Source: DATFAS01 sp035254305
GTDB taxonomy: Bacteria; Bacillota; Bacilli; Aneurinibacillales; RAOX-1
NCBI GenBank assembly: GCA_035254305.1
Contig: DATFAS010000034.1
Coordinates: forward strand, 1-5,527
Reading direction: 5' to 3'
DNA: 5,527 nucleotides
The translations under genes and the position numbers were made by a program. Shown here one piece after another: positions 1 through 5,459 of the stretch. Positions within the stretch are counted from its first letter, which is position 1. Each line of letters begins with the position of its first letter. The notes below the pieces were generated by a model that saw only the letters and a program-made list of their open reading frames with translations, was not told where the DNA came from and did not search any database.

Positions 1-58
1 TTTTTAATAAATAGAACCCAAGGAATTCACTTCGGTCAATCATATCTTTAATCAGCAA
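1..58 (-). CDS. 5' end of an unidentified gene running off the left edge
   Basis: A minus-strand reading frame opens at a TTG codon (58-56) and stays open to the edge for 19 codons, reading M-L-I-K-D-M-I-D-R-S-E-F-L-G-F-Y-L-L-K. The start is chosen because a strong Shine-Dalgarno GAGGAGGG (74-67) lies 8 bases upstream; the internal ATG at 43-41 has no such site. A possible -10 box TATAGT sits at 99-94, but I find no good -35, so the promoter is tentative. The K-D-M followed by F-x-G-F-Y-L-L-K resembles the N-terminal OB-fold start of YhaM-like 3'-5' exoribonucleases. That is only an impression from 19 residues, and the function should be treated as unknown. It follows the nagA terminator, so it looks like a separate transcription unit. 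Confidence 0.5.
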   Translation of the reverse strand, partial: MLIKDMIDRSEFLGFYLLK

Positions 59-137
59 TTCCGTTACCCTCCTCTTCTCCTATCCCGGATACTACTATAT
101 CATTTTTAATAAGTTTCATAAATCCCCGTAGCAGAGT

Positions 138-170
138 AAAAAAAGGAGCAGGATCTTAAAAATCTCCTGC
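138..170 (-). terminator. intrinsic terminator after nagA
   Basis: On the minus strand GCAGGA (170-165) can pair with TCCTGC (153-148), with the nagA stop codon inside the loop. A run of seven T residues follows at 144-138. An alternative pairing of AGGAG (168-164) with CTCCT (148-144) abuts the T-run directly. Either form fits a Rho-independent terminator that closes the nagA unit. Confidence 0.72.
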
Positions 171-1310
171 CTGATATACCAACTGCCCTCTTACCCATGT
201 TGCCTGCACCCTCAATTCCTGATCTAGCAGAACAAGGTCAGCATCTTTCCCAACCTTAATGCTTCCCTTATGACCATCTATCCCTAATTTCGATGCAGGA
301 TTGATCGTTAAATAATCAATGGCGTTTACGAGAGACTTATCCGTATATTTAATTACATTCTTTAGCGCAACATCAAGAGTGAGTAGACTCCCAGCCAAGA
401 CGCCTGAACGAAGTCTGGCCTCTCCGTTACATACGATAACTTCTTGACCTCCAAGATCATATTGCCCATCTCCAAGTCCTGCCGCTCTTATCGCATCGGT
501 GATTAACAGGATTTGTTTAGGGTGACATATCCGTGACAAAAGACGAATGAATTCCGGCGCAACATGCACACCGTCTACTATAATATCGAAGGAAAATTTC
601 GGCTGTTCCATAATTAATCCAATAATCCCGATATTTCTGTGATGAAAGGGGCGCATAGCATTCCCTAGATGCGTTACATGCCTTACCCCCTTCCGTATAC
701 ACTCACAGCCCCCATGATAATCTACATCCGAGTGCCCAACAGACATCAGAATTCCCTGCTGCTGTAAATATGCGAAAACATCTTCTTCAACCAATTCAGG
801 AGCCAAGGTCATCATTCGAACGATACCATCCCCAGCGAAAGCTAATAGCTCTTTCATATTAGCAAAGCTTGGAGAAGCAATCCATTCACCATTTTGAGCT
901 CCCATATAGCCTGGATGAATAAATGGCCCTTCTAGATGTAATCCTAGAATTTCTGCTCCTACTCCCCTACATAACTGCTTATAGAAGCGTATCACTTCTT
1001 TTAATTCTGCTATTGGTGCTGTCATTGTGGTGGCAAGTAAGGAGGTTGTTCCATGGGACGCATGAAAACGACAGATGGCATCAACTGCCTCCTGGGTATG
1101 ATCCATAAAATCATATCCAGCACCTCCATGAACGTGTAAATCAATAAAACCAGGAACTAGTGTCATTCCACACCCATCCCATACAATATCAACTATTCTT
1201 CCTAGATTTGTTCCTATTTCTGCAATTTTTCCATTCTGAACATAGAGCTCACCTCCCTGAATCATGCCGTCTTCAGCCATAATATCTACGTTGGTAATTT
1301 TGGCTAGCAT
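156..1310 (-). CDS. nagA: N-acetylglucosamine-6-phosphate deacetylase
   Basis: NagA hydrolyses N-acetylglucosamine-6-phosphate to glucosamine-6-phosphate and acetate in the cytoplasm, feeding amino sugars from chitin or recycled peptidoglycan into glycolysis or wall synthesis. The 384-residue length is typical of the family. The metal-dependent amidohydrolase motifs are in order: P-G-F-I-D-L-H-V-H-G-G at 53-63 with the metal-binding HxH pair (H59, H61), L-H-L-E-G-P-F with E127, V-G-H-S with H193, T-H-L-G-N-A-M with H214, D-G-V-H with H249, and T-D-A with catalytic D272. The HxH pair is the Bacillus-type binuclear arrangement; the E. coli enzyme lacks it. Position 216 is glycine where an aromatic residue is usual (THLYNAM or THLFNAM). 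The ATG start is supported by GAGGTG about 5 bases upstream. No nagB or nagR lies beside it, and a strong terminator precedes it. I see no good promoter in the short gap upstream, so it may rely on a weak promoter or on read-through from corA. Confidence 0.95.
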   Translation of the reverse strand: MLAKITNVDIMAEDGMIQGGELYVQNGKIAEIGTNLGRIVDIVWDGCGMTLVPGFIDLHVHGGAGYDFMDHTQEAVDAICRFHASHGTTSLLATTMTAPIAELKEVIRFYKQLCRGVGAEILGLHLEGPFIHPGYMGAQNGEWIASPSFANMKELLAFAGDGIVRMMTLAPELVEEDVFAYLQQQGILMSVGHSDVDYHGGCECIRKGVRHVTHLGNAMRPFHHRNIGIIGLIMEQPKFSFDIIVDGVHVAPEFIRLLSRICHPKQILLITDAIRAAGLGDGQYDLGGQEVIVCNGEARLRSGVLAGSLLTLDVALKNVIKYTDKSLVNAIDYLTINPASKLGIDGHKGSIKVGKDADLVLLDQELRVQATWVRGQLVYQAGDF

Positions 1311-1342
1311 CCCATCACCTCATAGCCTCTTTGCCAAAATGT

Positions 1343-1386
1343 AAAAAAGGGTTCTCAAAGCCATACATTAGGCATTTAAGCACCCT
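1343..1386 (-). terminator. strong intrinsic terminator between corA and nagA
   Basis: Ten bases after the corA stop, the minus strand forms a long stem. AGGGT (1386-1382) pairs with ACCCT (1352-1348). CTTAAA pairs with TTTGAG (one G-T pair), then GCC pairs with GGC, closing an eight-base loop. A run of six T residues (1348-1343) overlaps the base of the stem. This is a textbook Rho-independent terminator and should end most M-box/corA transcripts before nagA. Confidence 0.85.
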
Positions 1387-1395
1387 AAAAATCGG

Positions 1396-2367
1396 TTACA
1401 TCCATTTTTTCTTCTTAAAAACATAGAGCATGCCCATCGTTAATAATAGCATTCCCATCGCAATTCCAAATGTCATCCAGGAAGATCCCTGAAAGGGCAG
1501 GGGTACATTCATTCCAAACAATCCCGTAATAAAGGTAAGAGGCATCATGATCGTTGATATGATCGTAAGTACCCTCATAACCTCTGATGTTTTGGCACTA
1601 ACAATGGAATAGTAAGTATCAAGGGTACCATTCACCAAATCACGGAAAGTCTCAGTAGAATCAATAATTCGATCAAGGTGCTCAACTAGGTCTACATAAA
1701 AAGGAAGGTTTTCTTCCCGGATAAAAAACTTCCAACGTCCATTTACATGGGTAAAGACCTGGCGCTGAGGTAAAATCACTCTTCGAATAAGAATAGTCGT
1801 ACGCTTCAAGGCCAGGAATTCTTCCGTAATTTCGGAAACATTATGCTCATAGATTTCATCCTCAAGCTCATCGATACGAACACTAATCCGATCGATAATC
1901 GGGAATGCCTCATCCGTCATGGCGTCCACAATCCGGTACATAAGGAAATCTGGGCCTTTATTTAAGTCATGTTTATCCTTTAGGCACCGCGAAGCGATTC
2001 TCCCTATGGCAGGCATTGGACTTTTGTGAATGGTTACAATGTAGTTTGGTCCAAGAAAAACATTTAATTCAACGGTTGTAATCTCCGTATCACTTTCTTC
2101 ATTATAGCGTAAGGCATGAAAAACAAAAAATTGATAGTCCTCATAATTATCCACCTTAGCACGAGGGCTAACATGCAAACAATCTTCAATCGCTAAGGGG
2201 TGGAATTGGAAAATTTGTGCAATATATTGAAGTTCTTCATTACCGATATCATATAGATCAATCCAAAGAACATCTTCCTTTGATTTAAGGTATTCATCTT
2301 TTTCATCTAAGTTAATATCGTGTAAAACCTGTTGTTCTGTATGGTTATAGAAATAGGTTTTGATCAA
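1396..2367 (-). CDS. corA: CorA-family Mg2+/divalent cation transporter, M-box controlled copy
   Basis: CorA proteins are homopentameric inner-membrane channels that import Mg2+ (also Co2+ or Ni2+). The protein is 323 residues when started at TTG 2367-2365, which has GGAGGTG six bases upstream. A TTG nine codons further up lies inside the terminator U-tract and has no ribosome site. The long cytoplasmic domain carries the family signature H-P-L-A-I-E-D-C at about 56-63. The C-terminus has two membrane helices (about 265-284 and 297-316) joined by the pore-mouth signature G-M-N at 285-287. It ends with a basic K-K-K-K-W tail, as usual. The loop after GMN is V-P-L-P-F-Q-G-S-S-W, without the acidic M-P-E-L found in the neighbouring paralogue, so this is a different CorA subgroup. 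Its leader contains an M-box riboswitch, so expression should rise when Mg2+ is low. That strongly supports Mg2+ as the substrate, although CorA-like exporters or Zn2+ transporters cannot be excluded from sequence alone. Confidence 0.93.
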   Translation of the reverse strand: MIKTYFYNHTEQQVLHDINLDEKDEYLKSKEDVLWIDLYDIGNEELQYIAQIFQFHPLAIEDCLHVSPRAKVDNYEDYQFFVFHALRYNEESDTEITTVELNVFLGPNYIVTIHKSPMPAIGRIASRCLKDKHDLNKGPDFLMYRIVDAMTDEAFPIIDRISVRIDELEDEIYEHNVSEITEEFLALKRTTILIRRVILPQRQVFTHVNGRWKFFIREENLPFYVDLVEHLDRIIDSTETFRDLVNGTLDTYYSIVSAKTSEVMRVLTIISTIMMPLTFITGLFGMNVPLPFQGSSWMTFGIAMGMLLLTMGMLYVFKKKKWM

Positions 2368-2373
2368 GTGATT

Positions 2374-2380
2374 CACCTCC
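2374..2380 (-). promoter_or_regulatory. ribosome binding site that fixes the corA TTG start
   Basis: GGAGGTG on the minus strand is followed by AATCAC and then TTG. The six-base spacing is ideal and selects the TTG at 2367. The site lies just beyond the M-box terminator U-tract. It is therefore made only when transcription reads through, and no sequestering partner is obvious. Confidence 0.85.
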
Positions 2381-2392
2381 AAGCTAGAAAAC

Positions 2393-2425
2393 AAAAAACC
2401 CTAATCCGCATAAGGAAAAAGGGGT
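2393..2425 (-). terminator. M-box expression-platform terminator
   Basis: On the minus strand ACCC (2425-2422) pairs with GGGT (2401-2398). Inside it T-A and TCC/GGA pairs extend the stem around loop TTATGC, with a bulged C and a small internal loop. Six T residues follow (2398-2393). The 5' arm CCCCTT (2424-2419) is also perfectly complementary to AAGGGG (2453-2448) in the 3' flank of the aptamer, giving a competing antiterminator. Terminator and antiterminator cannot form together, which is the expected layout for a switch that turns the gene off. Confidence 0.8.
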
Positions 2426-2442
2426 CACTTTACTTATCAACG

Positions 2443-2608
2443 CCTCCCCCCTTGTTTAGCTTTAGCACTGTACGACGTAGAGCCATGAAGCTCAGCCACA
2501 TTATGTCATGCCTTAATCCGACAAGACCTGTTCAACCCATTGGCGTCTCTCGACGTTTCCGGGCAGTGGCATATGTTCGTACAGGAGCCTCGCCTAACGA
2601 GGACAACT
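2443..2608 (-). promoter_or_regulatory. M-box (ykoK leader) Mg2+ riboswitch aptamer
   Basis: The minus strand carries the conserved M-box blocks in order. GTTAGG (2598-2593) leads into CGAGGCTCCTGTAC (2592-2579; consensus has T for the first C). GCCACTGCCC lies at 2570-2561. The short hairpin CGTC-GAGA-GACG (2555-2544) runs into GCCAATGGGTTGAACAG. GTACAGTGCTAAAGC lies at 2473-2459. CTGTACGA (2584-2577) pairs perfectly with TCGTACAG (about 2476-2469), forming the long closing helix. M-box RNAs bind several Mg2+ ions and compact when the cation is plentiful, which usually favours termination. Here the aptamer sits between a promoter and a terminator upstream of corA, the expected arrangement for a Mg2+-repressed importer. 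The aptamer limits are approximate; the identification is very secure because of the many matching blocks. Confidence 0.95.
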
Positions 2609-2629
2609 ATATTCATCTTTGCAAAACTT

Positions 2630-2659
2630 ATTTTACCTTCGGTCCCCTTTGCTTGTCAA
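2630..2659 (-). promoter_or_regulatory. sigma-A type promoter for the M-box/corA unit
   Basis: A perfect -35 TTGACA (2659-2654) and a 5/6 -10 TAAAAT (2635-2630) are separated by 18 bases on the minus strand. Transcription would start near 2623, about 15-25 bases before the aptamer, so the whole riboswitch is included. The -35 box begins two bases after the stop codon of the upstream corA paralogue. Confidence 0.8.
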
Positions 2660-2661
2660 TC

Positions 2662-3621
2662 TTATCCTTGATCAAACCAACCCTTCTTCTTAAACCAATA
2701 AATCATACTGCCAGCAAGTATAGCCATAAAGATCCAAACCATGTAATATCCATCATGCCACTTTAATTCTGGCATATTTTGGAAATTCATTCCATAAACT
2801 CCTACTATAAAAGTTAGAGGAATAAAAACAGATGAAATAACCGTTAATGTCATCATGATCGAATTCATTCGATTCGAATTTAACGATAGATAGCTATCTC
2901 GAATATCTGAGGTCATGTCCCGATTGGATTCAATCATTTCTGTGAGCTTTAGAAGATGGTCATAAATATCCGCGAAGTAAGTCTTTAATTCTTTAGAAAT
3001 ATCTAAATGAGAGGAGTTCACAATACGATAGAGTAAATCCCGCATAGGAATGACAGTCCTTCGAAAGTGGAGCAAATCCGAACGTAGATCGAACATCTCA
3101 TCAATCATCCGGTGCGTTGGTTTGCCCTCGTTGCCACCCTCTATCTCATTAAGTCTATCTTCAATTTCATAAATAAGGGGAAAATAATCATCGACAATTC
3201 GATCTAGAATAAGATAGGTGTTGTACATTGGGCCCTTCTCCCAAGCCTTACGGTCTAAACGGAACTTATCCACCACCTGTTCGATTTCTTGCAGTTTCGC
3301 ATAGTGAAAGGTGATAAGATATTTTGCCGAGACGAATAAATCGATTTCCTCTGGTGTGAAATGTGCTTGGTTAACGGAATGCAAGATAAAAAAAATAAAA
3401 TTGTCGTAATAATCTAATTTTGACCGTTGGCGAAAATGAAAACAATCTTCAATCGCTAATGGATGAAAGTGAAAATGAGTTTCAAGCAGTTTTCCTTCTT
3501 CAACGGTTGGATCTTGAAAATCAATCCAATACCATTTGTATTGAGGATCAGCTAATAGCTCATGAAGAGGAATGTTTTCCTTTAGCACATGCTTATGGGT
3601 AATCGCAAACGTTCTTATCAT
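2662..3621 (-). CDS. corA: CorA-family Mg2+/divalent cation transporter, canonical GMN/MPEL copy
   Basis: This is a second CorA paralogue, 319 residues from ATG 3621-3619. A GTG four codons upstream (3633) is also possible and would overlap the preceding stop codon as GTGA. The ATG is preferred because its product, M-I-R-T-F, aligns with M-I-K-T-Y of the other CorA, and AAAGGA lies just ahead, although its spacing is short. Visible features are H-P-L-A-I-E-D-C at about 53-60, a long helical region at 110-250, two C-terminal membrane segments (about 255-275 and 292-311), and the full pore signature Y-G-M-N-F-Q-N-M-P-E-L at 276-286. A basic K-K-K-G-W tail follows. It lies 8 bases after the deacetylase gene, so the two are probably co-transcribed. 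No terminator is visible after it. It sits upstream of the M-box promoter and so is not itself under that switch. Confidence 0.93.
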   Translation of the reverse strand: MIRTFAITHKHVLKENIPLHELLADPQYKWYWIDFQDPTVEEGKLLETHFHFHPLAIEDCFHFRQRSKLDYYDNFIFFILHSVNQAHFTPEEIDLFVSAKYLITFHYAKLQEIEQVVDKFRLDRKAWEKGPMYNTYLILDRIVDDYFPLIYEIEDRLNEIEGGNEGKPTHRMIDEMFDLRSDLLHFRRTVIPMRDLLYRIVNSSHLDISKELKTYFADIYDHLLKLTEMIESNRDMTSDIRDSYLSLNSNRMNSIMMTLTVISSVFIPLTFIVGVYGMNFQNMPELKWHDGYYMVWIFMAILAGSMIYWFKKKGWFDQG

Positions 3622-3629
3622 ATTTCCTT

Positions 3630-4400
3630 TCACTCTTTTTCATTTGTTTTGTGTAGATTCTCTTTTTTCTTCTCTGCCTCCAATTCCTTGATTCGTAATA
3701 ATTCTGAAACCGTAATAAACTGATACCCTCGTTTCTTAAGTTCAGGAATGATTTGAGCAATCGCATCTACGGTTTGACTGCGCTTTCCACTATGATCATG
3801 AAGGAGAACAATGTCACCATTCCTGGTATTGTCTAGAACCCTTTTCACAATTTTATCTACTCCAGGATCCGACCAATCCTTTGTTTCTTGATGCCATGAC
3901 CACATAATCACTGTGTATCCGTGCTTCTTGGCAGCACTTACGATTCTCTCATTATAATATCCCCCAGGGGGACGAAATAGCTTGGTTGTTTGGCCCGTAA
4001 CCGCATAGATGATATCTTGTGCATGAACAATTTCCTTTTCAATACCTTCTTCGTTATACTTGTCTAAATATTTATGATTAAAGGTGTGATTCGCTATTTC
4101 ATGACCTTGCATAGCTTCCTTCTGAACAACTTGGGGAAATCGTTCTACTTGATTACCGGTTACGAAGAATGTTGCCTTTGCTTGATATTGATTTAACACA
4201 TTCAGAATCTGTGGTGTATATTTAGGATCAGGCCCATCATCGAATGTAAAGCATATCACCTTTTGCTGTGTCGGAACTTCCCATACAATCTCTCCACGTT
4301 TTTCAAAGTAATAGCGTCCCTTTCTCCCCTTCGCATCTGCAGCATTTGATGGTAACACGAGGCTACAGATGAGGAAAACAAGGAAAAACTTACGTACCAT
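3630..4400 (-). CDS. secreted NodB-family polysaccharide deacetylase
   Basis: This family removes acetyl (usually N-acetyl) groups from extracellular or cell-wall glycans such as peptidoglycan or chitin oligomers, using a bound divalent metal. The 256-residue protein has a signal peptide: basic M-V-R-K-K-like start, hydrophobic stretch at about 5-17, and likely cleavage after S-N-A (20) or A-D-A (23). The NodB domain spans about 47-235. All catalytic motifs are present: T-F-D-D-G-P at 52-57 (D54 base, D55 metal ligand), H-T-F-N-H with metal ligands H105 and H109, R-P-P-G-G at 143-147, and L-L-H-D with catalytic H201. A charged, probably helical tail rich in K and E follows (about 237-256). 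The start is ATG 4400, preceded by an AAAGGGGGG ribosome site about 9 bases away. It resembles the Bacillus deacetylases grouped with peptidoglycan and sporulation functions, but I cannot choose the substrate. No clear promoter is seen between the SRP RNA terminator and this gene. Confidence 0.9.
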   Translation of the reverse strand: MVRKFFLVFLICSLVLPSNAADAKGRKGRYYFEKRGEIVWEVPTQQKVICFTFDDGPDPKYTPQILNVLNQYQAKATFFVTGNQVERFPQVVQKEAMQGHEIANHTFNHKYLDKYNEEGIEKEIVHAQDIIYAVTGQTTKLFRPPGGYYNERIVSAAKKHGYTVIMWSWHQETKDWSDPGVDKIVKRVLDNTRNGDIVLLHDHSGKRSQTVDAIAQIIPELKKRGYQFITVSELLRIKELEAEKKKENLHKTNEKE

Positions 4401-4489
4401 CCTAGATTTCCCCCCTTTGATCGAACCATTCCATATAAATTAAAATTTCCTAAAGAAAAAAAGTTATGTAACACACTCTATAACAAAAC

Positions 4490-4526
4490 AAAAAAGAGGC
4501 ATAAACCCTAAAAAGGTTTGCCTCTT
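4490..4526 (-). terminator. terminator of the SRP RNA gene
   Basis: On the minus strand AAGAGGC (4526-4520) pairs with GCCTCTT (4500-4494). Within it AAACC pairs with GGTTT, closing a short T-rich loop. A run of six T residues (4495-4490) follows. This strong Rho-independent terminator ends the small RNA transcript and isolates it from the deacetylase gene. Confidence 0.88.
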
Positions 4527-4544
4527 GTTATAATCCTATGTATA

Positions 4545-4612
4545 GGCACACGTTCGAACTCCTTATGGCTGCTACGTTCCCGTCCTGACCAGTTTCGAAG
4601 CCTCCCGTCGCC
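4545..4612 (-). ncRNA. ffs: signal recognition particle RNA, small bacterial (4.5S-like) form
   Basis: This RNA scaffolds Ffh and its receptor FtsY in co-translational membrane targeting. The core GGTCAGG-ACG-GGAA-CGT-AGCAGCC (about 4592-4569) reproduces SRP domain IV: outer pairs GGT/GCC, the CAGG/AGCA internal loop contacted by the Ffh M domain, and a GGAA tetraloop. The loop-closing helix is ACG/CGT where E. coli has TCC/GGA, a base-paired substitution that supports real RNA. ACT/AGT and TTCGA/TCGAA extend the rod below it, and GGC/GCC can close the ends, leaving an asymmetric purine-rich stretch on the 5' side. A promoter lies immediately upstream and a terminator downstream. deoD and the terminator leave under 150 bases, so there is no room for the Alu domain of the roughly 270-base Bacillus subtilis form. 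The mature ends are estimates. Confidence 0.88.
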
Positions 4613-4619
4613 TAAAATT

Positions 4620-4648
4620 ATTATATCTCTTTTTTTTGCTTTTGCAAA
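4620..4648 (-). promoter_or_regulatory. promoter of the SRP RNA gene
   Basis: A perfect -10 TATAAT (4625-4620) lies 17 bases from a -35-like TTTGCA (4648-4643, 4 of 6 consensus bases) on the minus strand. The predicted start at about 4613-4612 coincides with the first paired bases of the SRP RNA. The spacer is very A-rich, common in strong stable-RNA promoters. Confidence 0.8.
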
Positions 4649-4665
4649 GAGGAAATTTGTTCCTC
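4646..4665 (-). terminator. short hairpin terminator after deoD
   Basis: Ten bases after the deoD stop, GAGGAA (4665-4660) pairs perfectly with TTCCTC (4654-4649) across a five-base loop. Only three T residues (4648-4646) follow, so termination may be partial. The T residues are also the first bases of the SRP RNA -35 box, so the two elements overlap. Confidence 0.5.
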
Positions 4666-4674
4666 GTTGAAACT

Positions 4675-5382
4675 TTAAGCTTGTACAATCGTTTCTAAGG
4701 CTACTTCGATCATTTGGTTAAACGTTGTCTGTCTTTCCTGAGAATTCGTAATCTCTCCAGTAAGGATATGATCACTTACAGTAAGAATCGACAATGCCCT
4801 AGCATTGAATTTAGAAGCAATGGTATAGAGAGCCGTTGTTTCCATTTCCAAGGCTAGAATTCGGTATTCAGCCCATAATTTAAGTGCTTCTTTGTTGTCA
4901 CTATAGAAGGTATCGGTTGTAAAGACACTTCCGACATGCACTGGCATATCCTTTTTTATTGCAAGCTCATGAGCAGCCCTTAGTAGATCAAAGCTCGCAG
5001 CAGGAGCATAATCAATCCCTTGGAATAGGGTCCGATTCACATTCGAATCCGTTGATGCTGTCATCGCTAGAATAATATCTCTTACATGAACATCCTGTTG
5101 AATCGCCCCACACGTTCCGACACGAATTAAATTTTTCACCCCATAGCAATGGATCAGTTCATTGACATAAATAGATATAGAAGGAACACCCATACCCGTC
5201 CCTTGAACACTTACCCGCTTGCCTTTATAGCTTCCTGTAAATCCTAGCATTCCACGCACTTCATTATAACACTGTGCATTCTCTAAGAAATTCTCAGCGA
5301 TATATTTGGCCCGTAAAGGATCTCCAGGGAGAAGAATGTTTTCGGCTATCTCATGATCTTGTGCACCTATATGGATACTCAT
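4675..5382 (-). CDS. deoD: purine nucleoside phosphorylase, hexameric DeoD type
   Basis: DeoD reversibly cleaves purine (deoxy)nucleosides with phosphate to free base and (deoxy)ribose-1-phosphate, in cytoplasmic nucleoside salvage. The 235-residue length is close to the 239 of E. coli DeoD, and the active-site residues fall at the same numbers. They are H4 (from the neighbouring subunit), G20, R24, R43 and R87 for phosphate, T90 in R-V-G-T-C-G-A (serine in E. coli), E179-M180-E181 for the ribose, D204 in V-S-D-H as the acid acting on the base, and R217. This marks the trimer-of-dimers bacterial class that accepts 6-amino purines, not the trimeric PunA type. The ATG start has AAAGGAG about 11 bases upstream, a rather long spacing. 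No other deo-operon gene is beside it. I could not identify a convincing promoter in the 77 bases upstream, so it may be co-transcribed with the preceding gene fragment. Confidence 0.96.
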   Translation of the reverse strand: MSIHIGAQDHEIAENILLPGDPLRAKYIAENFLENAQCYNEVRGMLGFTGSYKGKRVSVQGTGMGVPSISIYVNELIHCYGVKNLIRVGTCGAIQQDVHVRDIILAMTASTDSNVNRTLFQGIDYAPAASFDLLRAAHELAIKKDMPVHVGSVFTTDTFYSDNKEALKLWAEYRILALEMETTALYTIASKFNARALSILTVSDHILTGEITNSQERQTTFNQMIEVALETIVQA

Positions 5383-5459
5383 TTAATAACACACTCCTTT
5401 CCTTCCAACAGTATTCCTTTCCTCTATCCAATAATTCCATGTCCATAGAAAAATACCTT

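Noticed and set aside
923..1108. Plus-strand open frame with a hydrophobic product inside nagA
   Set aside because: It is fully antisense to a well-conserved part of nagA; hydrophobicity is a usual result of reading the opposite strand of such genes.
1311..1343. Possible nagA promoter TTTACA ... TATGAG
   Set aside because: Spacing is only 15 bases, the -10 is poor and overlaps the ribosome site region, so it is not credible.
2636..2653. Small hairpin ACC-GAA-GGT as a terminator after the upstream corA
   Set aside because: Only three base pairs and no T-run; it lies within the spacer of the M-box promoter.
2332..2766. A 144-codon plus-strand open frame across the corA-corA gap
   Set aside because: It lies antisense to the M-box riboswitch, promoter and both corA ends. 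Its composition follows conserved RNA blocks and it has no supporting ribosome site or protein motif.
4256..4474. Minus-strand 72-codon frame overlapping the deacetylase start
   Set aside because: It overlaps the signal peptide region in another frame, has no ribosome site, and reads into the intergenic A/T-rich stretch.
4641..4654. Inverted repeat TTTGC-AAAA-GCAAA next to the SRP RNA promoter
   Set aside because: It is short and A/T-rich, is followed by A residues and not T on the transcribed strand, and is better explained as -35 box and spacer sequence.
5351..5446. Short minus-strand frame starting ATG at 5446 and overlapping the deoD start, a possible leader peptide
   Set aside because: There is an AGAAGG ahead of it, but the 31-codon product has no recognisable feature and the overlap with deoD in another frame can be chance.
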